Origin: Thunnus maccoyii
Taxonomy: Eukaryota; Chordata; Actinopteri; Scombriformes; Scombridae
Length of the DNA stretch: 64,000 nt
Assembly (NCBI RefSeq): GCF_910596095.1
Contig: NC_056550.1
Coordinates: 3,348,001-3,412,000 of the forward strand
Direction of reading: 5' to 3'
Shown: positions 13,169-28,800 of the stretch, piece after piece
Layout: each line of letters begins with the position of its first letter
Numbering within the stretch: the first letter of the stretch is position 1
Translations under genes and position numbers: made by a program
The notes under the pieces: model-generated
Database searches by the model: none
Told to the model about the DNA's origin: nothing
Seen by the model: the letters and a program-made list of their open reading frames with translations, nothing else

Positions 13169-13460
13169 CACTGTATGAGGTTTCATTTTTTTAAAGGCTT
13201 ATTAACTAAAACAGCTGGACATGGTAGTGTTTAGCAAACGTTATTTACTTAACAGGAAAAAATAGTGCATTTGGGCAGGACTATTTTCTGCAGCGGATTA
13301 ATCCACATTTGATGCTCTAATGAGTATTTCTGGCAGCAGGATGGTGTGTGAGGGATCAAGTCAAAATAAACTAGAGTGTGGTCCGTTGATGGGTTTTTCG
13401 TAGTTTTTGGGCAACAATGGAGCTCTATGGCACAGGAATAAGATGTATCAGACTTTAATA
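13040..13460 (+). repeat. Dispersed repeat, copy A
   Basis: Blocks such as ggccccaagccca, gtttagcaaacgt, gaaaaaatagtgcattt and aacaatggagctctatgg recur near 56,900-57,200 in the same order and near 52,920-52,990 in inverse orientation. A TA/GT microsatellite (about 13,118-13,168) has expanded inside this copy. Confidence 0.65.
13118..13168. repeat. TA/GT compound microsatellite
   Basis: A (TA)n run leads into about 16 GT dinucleotides and back into TATATA, within cbx1 intron 1. Confidence 0.9.
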
Positions 13461-15773
13461 GACAAACAATAGTTAGATCAATTCATTGTCTCTTTAAGGA
13501 TTTGTTGATATTACAACATTTTATACATTTATAATATCACCACACATATCCTTTAAAATCAGTTAAGGGACACTCTGCAACTCCAGATATGAGAGTTGTT
13601 TGTTTAGTGGCTATCTTCCTAAAAATCAAAGCTCACCAGTTTAATGCTTTTTATCAACGGGTTCATCAACCAATTCTTAGTGGTGTATAAACAGTTTGCA
13701 TTTTACATATTGCATTAAAACATTGGAAAAAGAGCAGCATAACATGCTGGACTGTTGATGGGTCAGAATGATATTTAAAGATATCACCATGAGCTCTACA
13801 AAATTAAATTGGGCATTTTTCACCATTTCCTCACATTTCATAGACAAATGAATAATCAACAATGAATATAGTAATTACCTGCAGCCCTATAAATGGTGGA
13901 TAATAGTTTGGCAAAATGTTCTGTGGGATGGATTACCCATCCAGAGCAAGTTTCATGTCTGCTGGTTCAGTTTCAAAGTGAACTGAAACCAGTGATTGAG
14001 GATAGTAAATGTCCTTTCTTGTAAAAATTGTTTGGGAAGTGGCTTGATGTTGTGAAAGTTTAGTTTGTGGATATGGGGTGAAAACATACAAACCCAGTGG
14101 TCCTTTTTGAAATGCAAATGAAAATCCACTCTGAATGAAAGACCTTGAAAGCACTTCCAGGACTTGTGTGTTGGCTTCATCAATCAGTTATGAGCAAGGT
14201 TCATGTCATTGCTGGAAAATCCCAACAATTCCATGCTCTGCTTCTTCATTTCACCAACCACCTGTTTCTTTAAAAAACGTTGTGTAACTGGTTACTTGCC
14301 AAAATGGCTGCTAGAGTGGAACCATTCAGCGGACACACTCCTGATTTTTGAAGGACCTCACAGTGTTCGTCAGAGGCAGTCCTTTGAATGGTGCAGCCCC
14401 TCCTCCTCTCGTCCCCTGTGTACTCAGGTTTCAGCTTCTTTTCTCTCTCACCCAGCCTAACATGGCTTGTGATCTGGGTCGGACAGCAAATTCAAGAGGA
14501 GTCATTACTTCTCTCAGGTCATATATTAAAAAAAAGCTGGTTTTGAGAACAGTGAAGATTTGCCTTTTGGGTTCCATCATCATAGAAACACAATTTGATG
14601 ACAGCCCATGGGGCCCTTGTCACATACTGATTCAACTTGTTCAGTATCAGTGTGTTCTGTCCAATCACAGATGTAATTAGCAGTTTAATAGTATAGTTGT
14701 TACCTTTACATTAGAGATGATCTGAATGGCCAGTTTGCTATTGGCTCACTGGGCATCAGCCAGATGTGATCTGTCCACATTAAACGCAGTTTCTTCATCG
14801 GTGTCAAAAAATGTTTTTTCTCCAGCAGTTCCATTCATTCTGTCATGACCAGCCATTGTCTCAGTGTGTAGTACCACACCATCCCTCCCTGGTGTGTAAT
14901 ATGACATAGCCACTTATATGCTAGGTATCACATCAGTGCTGTATCAGTGTATGTCCTGGTGCATCCCTACCTCGCATATTGTTATGAGAAGACATTAGTT
15001 TTTAATATTACTACAGAAGACAGAGGGAATCTAATACACCAAGTCAACCACTGTCTTGGCACAGCGGGGTTGCAGCTGCAAACGTTAACAAATGAAGAAG
15101 GCAAAATAGTTAATAATGGTTCCTAAGTAAAATACCTAGTAGTGTAGCACTGTTTGTTTCACAACCAAGTGTCACAACCCTGCTTCAGAGGAATGAGTGG
15201 TTTGTTACTGTCACTCAGTCACTGGTACAACATGTACATCCGGTGTTAATGTGTTTGGGGATTTTGGTGTTCATAGATAAATAGGAATTCACTGATCTTT
15301 CTTTTTCAGTCCCGATACCTGGCTTTTGGTATCTGATCCAAAACCAGTGTTTTATTAATGAGCTGTATGCCTCACTGTTCTCTTATGTGTATGTGTATTT
15401 CCTAACATTGTAAAACAAAATGTAACAAATACATAGATACATTCCTTAGTGTTGAACTTAACTCATTTAGAAGGTTTTTTTTTAAATTTCAGAGCATGAC
15501 AAAGAATTTTTCTTTGATAAGTGTGTTTTGCTGCATCCTTGTTGTCTTTTCAGTGTCTTCATGAATGTAGCCAATCACTGTAGTTAAAGACCAAACACAG
15601 CTGCATGTATCTGTACAGCTGGCTGCTGGTCAGACACCAGTTAGTGACTTTTAGCACCTATATTTTATGAGTAATAAGTTCTTAATGCAGGGGATATTTC
15701 AGACTCTGAAGGGATTTTGGCCACCTCAATGTCATTAGCGCTTGCATCTTTTCCAATCAAACACAACATCTGA

Positions 15774-18972
<3,199 letters not shown>

Positions 18973-20330
18973 ATGAGTGGAGGTGGAGGAGGAGGAGGTG
19001 CTAAGGGGAAAAGAAAGGAGGTGTGGAGGTGCAGGGCGGGAAATCAACTACACGCTGTTGTCCTATTTAGTTGACTCTAGCAGCCACTTTGGCAGCGAAA
19101 GCGGAGAAAATCCCAGAACGTTGGGAGTTAACTGCCAATCTTGCTGACGGAAGAAAAAAAGATGTTTGTTTTCCTGCCCTGGAAGGAGACACGCATCCTT
19201 TCCTCAAAAGATGCTCCCACCTGTATCTCGACTGAAAATGTAATGTTTTTAAAGAGGTAGGTTGACACTTTGTGTCTTTGATTTAATTTTGTTTCCCTCA
19301 CCAAGAACGTGTCACTTGATGGGAACTGGTGCCTTTTTGTTCTGCTTGTATTCCTCTTTGTCGTCACAAGCTGAATATTGAACTGAATACAGTGAAATGA
19401 TTGAAGTGTTTGTCTTCTACATTTGGTGACAAGTGCCTGGTGTTGGAAATAGAGGAATACAAATCAAGCTGTCAAGCTACCTCTTTAACATGTGCAGAGA
19501 GTCGGAGCCCTTCATTCATGTGTGAAGCAAGCTGAATGTTTGGCTGTGGCTGGCAAGTTTGTCTCTCCTCCCAAAAGTCCCGTTTTAAAAAATGTAGCTG
19601 GCTGAGAAGACGGTGAAAGTGGCCACTGAATTCTGGCGGATCGGAGAGGACAAACTTCCCTTCCTGCTTTGTCAAGATTCATTGGAGGGAACTTCTTTTG
19701 GAAGGGAACGCAGTTAGGTTGGGTATTAATGAAAGAATGGACAGAAACCATTCATCTCTTTCAGTATCTGTTCTCTTTGTGCCACCTGAGTTCTCATTAT
19801 TGCTGACGTGACGCTGTTCTTCATTTGAAACTCTCAAACACCAAATGACTGTGCATTTCTCTCTGACATGGATAGACTGACAGGGAGGGGTTACAGACTG
19901 CAAGAAAAGACCTCCAGTTGTTGGCTTTGGCCTTATGTCTTACCAGCCAGTGTGGCGGCCAACCAGCCAGTGTTGACATGTCCTGCAGTTTTCCATAATT
20001 TCAGTCATGGATGATGATGCTGCCTGAGGCTTCCTTTTTTAATTTTTTTTAAAAATTTAATCTCTCTGTAGCTCTAGCTCTCTAAGTGCTGTATTTGATC
20101 ACCTGTAGCTTTTCTGTGAATGTGAAACAATCTGCCGTATTTCCTTCCCAACACACTTCCTTATACTTATGAGGTGTGACACAATCATATGTTCTCTATA
20201 TATGGACGTTGTACTCACCTGACTTAGTCTTGGTATTTTCTTGAAAGAAACAAAACAAGTCAGGACCATTTTGACTACTTGACTAGCCCACAGTATCTGT
20301 TTAGCAGGAAGCCAAATAGTCACCTGTAGG

Positions 20331-20686
20331 GTTGCAAATAATGATTATTCTCATTATCAAGTAATGTCTTTTTTTTTTTTTTTTTTCAATTAATAGTTTT
20401 GTCTATAAGGTGTTAAAAAAAAGGCAAAATGTCCATCACATTTTCCCCATGTCCAAGTTGATGACATTAAATGTCTTTTCTTTTTTTTGTCTGACAAACA
20501 GTCCAAAACTCAAAAGATATGCAGTTTACACTGATATAAAACAAAGAAAAGCAGTAAATCCTCACGTTAGAGAAGCTGGAACCAGAGATTTTTTATTTTT
20601 TTTTTTGCTTAAAACTGATAGATCAATTATCAAAATGGCTGCTTATTTTCTGCCAATTGATTCATAGACTAATTGCTGCAGCTCTA
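20331..20686. mobile_element. gctgcaact-type MITE
   Basis: Left end tagggttgcaaataatgatt and right end (ttcatagactaattgctgcagctcta) are imperfect inverted repeats. The interior has the T-rich and tttttttgtctgacaaacagtcc segments seen in an abundant fish MITE. Partial relatives lie at 16615 and 41461. Confidence 0.7.
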
Positions 20687-21248
20687 GTCACCTGCCAACA
20701 GGGCTAGAGCCATAACTATGAACCATATGCACACACAACAGGTGATTCCCTGGCAGCTGTGGCCGGGAAGACTCCTAAAGTTCTCATGTCAGTTTTCAGT
20801 TTTATTAATATTTTCGGTGGAACTGAGGCTGGTTGGTTACCAAGTGGCTTGCAGAGTGTTCACACTTCACAGCTACACTAAAATCAGCATTTGCCTGATT
20901 GTAATTTTTCCACACTGCTATATCGAGTGCTAAAGAGTGGAAGTTCAGCTCCTGCCCGAAACAGCTGAGATGCCCTCTAACCTGTAGATGAGAGGGGCCA
21001 TGTAAATTTTTTATGGAATCCTTCTGGGAATCTGATACAGGAGGTAATTATTTAGGCAGCATTTGTTTTTTTTAAAGAAACCTAAATTTATTGTCAACCA
21101 ACAGATGGAATCTCTCACAATTTTGCTGCTATGACAGATATGTTTCTCTGGGAAATAAAAGATTATGTTCATTTCAGTGTAAACGTGCCCCAATTTAGCT
21201 ACATTCACATATTGTTATAAATGTGGGACTGATATGATTCCTTGACAA

Positions 21249-21405
21249 AAGTGTACTGTAGCTAAAATCAGTGTGGGAATTGACCGGCCATTGTGTGTAA
21301 ATTTTTGGCTGTAATTTGTACATTTGCCTGCTCTGCCGCCATGTTGGCACGAGACCATCCAGCAAGCTTGACTGGCTGATGAAATGGTGAAAGTGGCTTG
21401 TTAAT
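21249..21405 (+). repeat. Dispersed repeat, copy 2 of 2
   Basis: Second copy of the sequence at 18,345-18,540; differences are scattered substitutions and a short deletion. Confidence 0.7.
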
Positions 21406-22789
21406 TCTTATACTCCTGCTACTTTGGCTGGTAGGCGGGGTGGGGGGGTGGGGGGGTTTCCCGATGAGACTGTGGCTTTGTCACTCAGTAGGTACATGCC
21501 CTGTTAACACAACTGGGTTTTACTGCTAATGGAGGAGGTGATTGAAAGTGTGTTGAAAATGATCTTCATTTCCACTCCCTTGTTTTTAAACCTTCATGCA
21601 CACCCTCAACCACTTGTGCATTTTGTAGGCTGTATTATTTTTAGCTTGCACCGGCCGGGCTACACTCAAGACATGATGATTCAGCACATTTGGAGTATTT
21701 CATGATTCCTCCTGGTTACAGACTGACACACGGTTAAAACAATGTTTTGATATTTGCAGTTTTTAATAGTAAATAGAACAGGATAGAAGTTTTGAATTCA
21801 GCATGATTAATGTGAACAATTCATATGAGGGGTATTTCTCTGATGTCTAATGTTTCCTATTATGTAATGTGTTGAATGTAGCTCGGCTGTGCTTATTTCT
21901 GTGTATACTGTATTCAAGCTAGCATAATAGCTTCCTGTTACCAGACCCAGGTTAGCTAGTTCAAATCCATGTCTCTGAACTGTTTACTTTTGCTGTTGAA
22001 AAGTTTATTAGAGAACTGACCTTACAGAGAAAATATAAGCCTCAGCTGATGATAACCCCCAACGCAGCAGCTGTGACATATTTACTCGTTCTTACAGAAT
22101 GATTATTTTAATGAGTCTCAACCCTCAGTGACGTGTTATGGAAGACGCAGTACAAGCTTAAAGCAGCAAGCTATATAAAACACAGGCTGGTTTTTAAACC
22201 ACAGATTGTGTGTGCATATCAAAATCCCAGCCAGGTAATCCATACAGAAAGGCCAGACAATGAGCTGGAAAGACGTAAGCTGAGATGACCTCGGTGAAAA
22301 TTTTGACCCAACTGTTGAGTCAATGTGGGAAATAATTTAAATCAACACAGTGGAAAATACCGTTTATAGCGTTTGAAGTCAAACCTCACACTGACCCTAA
22401 TCAGTGACCCTTAAGATAACTGCTTGTTTTTGCTTGTGTTTTGATTTAACAGGTTCATACAATTAAATGTATTCAGATTAAGTAAACTTCCTAAAGAATT
22501 TTTTTTTTTTTAACTTCTGGCATTTGGGGCGTTCTTATTTCTTCACCATGTCCATCAGTATTAAGTGTGAGATATACTGACAAGCTTCTGTTACACTATT
22601 CACCATTGAAAGGAGGGGGTTGAATTAGCTGCACCTGGGTCTGCTAGTTAGCTTTTCTATCTCATCTCTGAAGCTTTTCTCTGTATTTAGCGGATTAGCT
22701 TGTGTTGTCCTGTTGCATGTTTATTGGTTTACCTTGCAAAGTCACTGTCATGGCTGTTCTACTTTTAATTGTCTGTTTTGGACAATAAA

Positions 22790-25700
22790 GTTGTTTCGTT
22801 TTCGTAAATAATTGTCTTTTGGTGTCTCAATCTCCTTTTTTAATGGCACACAATAGGAAAGGTTCAACTTCCACAGCTGCATGAGCTAAAATTAATGTTG
22901 GCCTTTATTTTGTTCCGCCATTGAGTCCTTATGTCTGTACCAACTCTCAAAACATGTTTTCACAACAAGTATGCCACAATATTGAGAAATCCTATTCGTA
23001 TTATTGCATATCAGTAACTAGAAATGTTCAATAACCATCATCAAGTGTTTGTATGCGAATCAAATGTATATTTAACTGTTTCAGAGAACTCGGGGATCCT
23101 AGAAAATGAAATGTTAAAGAAACATGTAACCTGTATTCTTTAAATTTGTAATTTCTATGATTTATTGTCAGTCTTTCAAACTCATCATAATTCCTGTACT
23201 TCACAGTCTTGCTATAATTCTTGCATCATGCAAACATGAGCATTTGATTGTATTCATGCTGAATCATGTATAGTGTAGGTTTTAGGATGGACCTTGTACT
23301 GTTTATTGACTTTCTCTCTCCAAAGTATGGAAAGTGTGTAGCTGTTGCTGCTTTTCACTCCCAACTGACTGAGGAGAACTTTGGAAATAATCTCTGAAAT
23401 AATTTGGGAGCTGAGACCAAGTCTGAATGTTTATGCAATACACGTATTCTTAATTGTAGGAATGAGTGTATTATTAATTTTAATAAGAGCACAATTATTA
23501 ATTCTTAGACAATTGATGCACTTAACACCATAATTTAACTGAGTGGTTCTTGACCTCTGTTTTTATTGGTCTATTTGATTTAAGATCTTTTCATTTACAA
23601 AAATCTTTTCATTTACAAAAAGCAAGGTCCCAAGTCCTTGAATACCAGCAAGCACATTGGGAATCCACAAAATGTAAAAACTTAACAACCAATAAGAGCT
23701 TGTTCCATCAGTGGTAATGACAGACATGCAGGTTATTTAACATAAAAAGTTCACACTTTGTCTTCATAAATGAGAAAGACAGGTGGAGACATTTTCATTC
23801 CAATGATATCTGGAAAACACACAGGCATATACATAAACTTGACTGTAAAATACGCACTGAAAACATGCAACAATTTCTTGCCTAAAAGTTATCTAACATT
23901 ACAAGTTGTATTTTTCAGTGATTTGACTACACATGGGGAGCGTTTCCCTCTGATTGTGTTTATTCCTGAGAAATTTGTGAATACCACACCAGTTGCATGA
24001 CTTTACCTAAACATAAGACATTCTACACTAAAATCTGGAATACTGCAAATTGGGGTAAAATTTGTATAGGTGTATGTTGTTCTTGGCATCAAGAGTTCAA
24101 ACTGCTACTGTGTTTAATTTCTTTTAATAATGATTTAATCAGAATCTCTGTGGAGTTCTGTCTTACTCAGCTATGTGCACAGCCACCAGAGGGTGACATG
24201 CTAACTTCAAACAATTCACAAATCAGTCAGGAGTTTGGACATTTGTAAGAATCCAGATTTACCTGTTTTAAAAGAACATGTCTTACTGTATAATTTTGTC
24301 CCATCAATCTTAAAACATTAAAAGCTTAACAACTTGACTTAGTTGTCTTATTTTTTGCCCATTTATTAAAGATCTGCTAATCAATTTAAGATTGACAGCA
24401 GGTTCCAATACTGTGTATTGAAATTTGGCTGACCTTTACCCTTTAGCTACATTTGGAACACACATTTCTAACATCTTTTTGATGTTTTAAATGGACAACA
24501 TTTTCACAGCTTCACAGACACATAAAACTATTGAAAATTACACTTTTCAATAAAAAAAAATACATGCACCACTTATGGATAAAAAGAGCTATTCCACAAT
24601 CAGTTTGTTGCAGTCTGCTCAGTGTTATTTAAACATCCATGAAGCCTTAAAAATCCCTAAGCAACAAGTTCCCTTTCCAGCAAATCAAGCATATTATATT
24701 ATCTATTTGTTCTTATTTTATTCTTATCAACTTTTCCTTTAAAGAGACAAAAAGCTTAGCTTATATACTGTCCCTGACACCTTCTAAGTTGGTTTAGTGG
24801 TAGGAGGGGCACTCTGAAAAGAAGGGTCCATTTCCAGGACAACTGCCAGTCTACATACTTCATGTTATTCCAAGATGTCCAAGGAAGTGGCCAAGGTGGC
24901 AAATTTCCTCTCTTGCTATGATCTGAAAAGGTTCTGCTGGAGATGGTGCCTAATGTCTTGGAGTTTTGGTGAATAGCAATGTTCATTTTGGCAAGAGGGT
25001 GGCATGTGGTTACTGCACCAAATGGAAACTGAACATACCCAGGTGTGATCCCCATGAACTCAAGTCTTTATCCTGCTGAGGTGTCTTTGAGTGAGACACC
25101 CCACTCCTACCAGATGATCTCCAAACTGCCATTATCACAACTTCCCTTCCTGTGTACCAGCAACCATTCCTTGCTGGCTCAGAGTCATTGTAGTGTCTGT
25201 TTGGCTTAGCTAACAGCAAGGATCCAGCCTGCTGTCAGTTTGTTGCCCAGTCTCTGAGGTGGCTGATGTAAGAGAAAGCAGGTTTTTACATAGGCACTGA
25301 ACTAGCATTTTAGACTGTGGTCCCACTTCATCTATCTGTTGTTTTAATTCCACTACGTACTAACAGTCTAGAATGACCTCTGAGATGTTTGGGCTTAACA
25401 AGTGTTGTATTCAAGTCCTTTTTCAGTGTAGAAAATGCTTACAATGAAGAATGGAGAGCACCACATCCCGGAGTTGAAGTTTTCTTATCTTCAACATGAT
25501 AATCACATCCTCTTTCAAATAATTCCTCTTTCTTCTGTCCTGATTTCCTCTGTCCAGACATCCTTCCATCAATCCATTAATCTATCAATTCCTTAAATAG
25601 AAAAATCCCTGCCCACGAAATCTGTTTTGGAGTTTGAGGATTTTGTAGTTCTTTGGAGACTCTGCACCTGCCATTGACACCAGATGCACAATTTCTGTGT

Positions 25701-25863
25701 TCCGTCATTCACCACTGCATCACTATTTTCTGCTTTTTTTTTTGTGGTTTTGATCACACACCTGTGTTGGAATAACACTATCTGTTAAGGGATCTCTTTA
25801 TCCTCCCTACGTTTCCAAATGTCTAAAACATTTTGTGAAAATATTCCTGGCATCTCCTCATCC
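22790..25863. other. Convergent intergenic region and probable nfe2l1 3' UTR
   Basis: This 3.1-kb AT-rich stretch separates the ends of two convergent genes. On the minus strand AATAAA occurs near 24,717-24,722 and 24,362-24,367, so the nfe2l1 3' UTR may extend about 1.1-1.5 kb. I see no supported gene here. Confidence 0.4.
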
Positions 25864-28800
25864 TCACTTTTTCTTGCCCCTCTGTTTCTTGCTGCTTTTT
25901 TCACCTGTCAGTGGCAGCTCTGCCCCTTGTTGGCGAGGAGCCACCATGACACTACCATTTGGCCCAAAATGAAGCATGTGCTCTGCAGTGTCCAGTGGCC
26001 TCCCCTCCTCGTCCCTCAGCCTGGAAAAGACTTCCCTGTACAACATACTCAGTCTACGTTTCATTTCCTGCAGATTCCTCAGGGCCTCCTGTTTCTCTCG
26101 GAGCAGCCGTGAACGGTGGCGCCTCAAACCTGATACATCCTCCTCCAGTCCCAGAAGCATGCCCAGTTTCCTCTGCCTGCAGTTCTGAGCAGCTATCTTG
26201 TTCTTTCCGCGGCGTCGTATGTCCCTGACCAGGGTAAGCTGCTCCTCATTGAGCTGGTAATTGGCCAGTAGCTCATTGAACTCCTCCACTGGCAGATTAA
26301 CAATCATCTCATTGGAGAAGGGAATCTTCAGGGCTTGTGCACGCCATTCATCCCGGCTCCACATTTTGCTCTCAGTGATGTGTCTGGAAGAGGAGCGGTG
26401 GTAAGGGTTGTTGTTATCATGTCGCAGGGAGGATTTGGTGTGTTTGGTGGTCATCTTGCCCAGGTGTACAGAGGAGGCAGACGACAAGGGCTGGTTGTAG
26501 GTGTGATCGTGGTCGATATGCTCCAGCCACGGAAAGGCATTGAACAGCTTGTGATCCCCATAGTTGGAAGGGAAGAGTTTGTTCATATCTTCAGAGTAGC
26601 CTCCCCCTACTGCCCCCATTTCCTCCTCTTCCTGCTCCTCCTGCTTTATTGTTACCTCCAATTCCATATCTGAACCAACTAACATGTCCTCAGCATCTTC
26701 GTCCTCGTCTTCAGAGAAGGGACTTCCCACAGCTGACACACAAGATGAAGAAGAGGTTGAGGAAGAGGAGGAGGAAGAGGAATACGAGGAGGCCTCAGAA
26801 GTGCATGGAGAAGCAGGGCTGTGGCTGAAGTCCAGAGAGAGACCAGAGTCTGAGTCTGCCTCATCCTCACCGTCTAGGAGAAGGGAACAAGGAAAGGTAA
26901 TGGTAAGTTTTACTGATTTTAATAAGGACTTGAATTTAGCATTGGTGTGCTCTAATGAGGAAAGGTATATTCAGTATTTGCTTTTAGTAACTATAGAAAT
27001 AAGTCTATTGCTCTTGTCAGTTACCTTGCTGATGTCTCCTTGGTTGACCCTGTGCTTCTGTCACCGCCATGCCAGAGTGGTTATCTTCTCTCTCTTCGTT
27101 GCTGGTGATTTTGTGGTTGAACTGGCTAGGTTCCTGATGGGTTATTTCACGATCAAGATAGCCCTCTTCTTCCAGCCTGGCCGCCATCTCAGGACTGAAT
27201 CCCTCTTCCAGGGCCAGGTCCAACAATCTGATCTCGTCCAGGATGGCAGCATCCTCTAAGAGGTCACTAAGTGGGCTAGGGAGACCATCTTCATCCTCAA
27301 CATCCTCCTCCTCGTCAACCAGAAAGATGCCAGAAGGAGATTTTGAAAGGTTTTGGGCCATATCTTTCTCCTCCAGAGATGGGGAAGAGCTGGAAGGTGT
27401 TAAGTCACTCGACTGAAAGTTAACATCAAAACTAGCAAGGTTTTCAGGGCAGGGAGCATACCGTGAACACAGGCTGCTTTCCATGTTATCCACAGGATCT
27501 TCTGTTAGCAGATTCATGTTGAAGGTACTCGAGTTCTTGTCTTCATTTAGTCCCATGGAGAAGTCTTCTGATGGATCCTCTGCAAACAGACGCATGTGGT
27601 CTGGAAGACTGTGCGTGGGATTTACATGGGAGTTTGTGTCTCTTGTGCTCAACGCTGAACTGTGGTCATCCAGCTCTGCACTGGGGGTGAGGGGAAGCAG
27701 GGCTGGCTCTACCTCTGAATGGCCTGGTGACCCCAACAAATAAAGAGAAAGAGCAGGTATTATGCGAAACGTCAAGAATTGTGGGATTTACCAAAGCTTT
27801 TGCTATGATAAGTCACGGACCCTTCCTATTCTTGACCTTGGAAACAGCCACTTGACAAAAATATTCTCAACACAAGGTCCTACTTAATTAATAAATTAAC
27901 ATGACCCTTATATGGAAATTTGGTAAGGTGATAACAACCTAACCATGTCCATAAGCAATTGCATTTGCTGAGGAAGCCCACAAGATGTGTTTAAAAGATT
28001 AGGAAACAACAGCTAAGTAGGACCTTGTGTTGAGAATTTTTTGTCAAGCGGCTGTTTCTAAGGTCAAGAATGAAACTGCTCTCCATGAATTCGTACACCA
28101 AATGTCAGTTTCTGAATTGAATTACCATGCTGCAGGGGAGCCACCATAAGAGGGACTTCCTGATCAGTCTCTGTTAAGCCGTTGTCATGGTTGTTAGAGT
28201 TTTGTTGCAGAGATTCAGGCCTAACACCGTTAAAGATCCTATATGGTCTTGAATCCAGGGCATGGTCAAATGATGTCATCATGTCAACATCTGTGTTCTA
28301 GAAAGGAAGGGTGCACAATTCATTTCAATCTATAGTATCTTAGCTTAGTCATTTCACATCAAGTAATTTTCTGATCCTGTTTCTAAACTCATTGACTCAT
28401 CTAGTTCTGTTTTGCCAAATTTAATTGAATGTTGTTTCTTCTACAAATCACCTCAGGCTCCATGACAGCCAAAAGATCCAGCCAATGGAGCTGCAGGTCC
28501 AAGGAAGGGTTATCGGTTGGGATGATGGGGGACAACTGGGGCTCCCTGCCTGGGAGCTGATGCTCTAGGTCTCCCCTTCTACCACCAACATCACATAACT
28601 GAGGGACAAGAAAGCAGAGGAAGCGCTGATTACAGTGAAATACATTACAAATGACATTACAGTACTGATCAAGGTCATGGTGAGGGCAGTACCTGTTGTT
28701 CCTCTGAGAAGGGAAATGTTTCATCCAATAGCCTCAAACACTCCTGGAGGGAGAAAGAGGTCTGAAAACAGAAAGGGAGAAAGAGCAAGAATGACGAACA

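Larger units (their letters stand above)
18973..22789 (+). other. cbx1: Probable cbx1 3' UTR with polyadenylation signal
   Basis: No other plus-strand gene is seen between the stop codon and an AATAAA at 22784-22789, which is followed by a GT-rich stretch. This is the best 3' end I can propose. Earlier AATAAA hexamers (for example near 21,150) may also be used. The proposed UTR contains a MITE and a dispersed repeat, so a shorter UTR is possible. Confidence 0.45.

Noticed and set aside
26684..27259. 191-codon plus-strand frame opposite nfe2l1
   Set aside because: Antisense shadow of the Ser-rich and acidic nfe2l1 exons, running across an intron.
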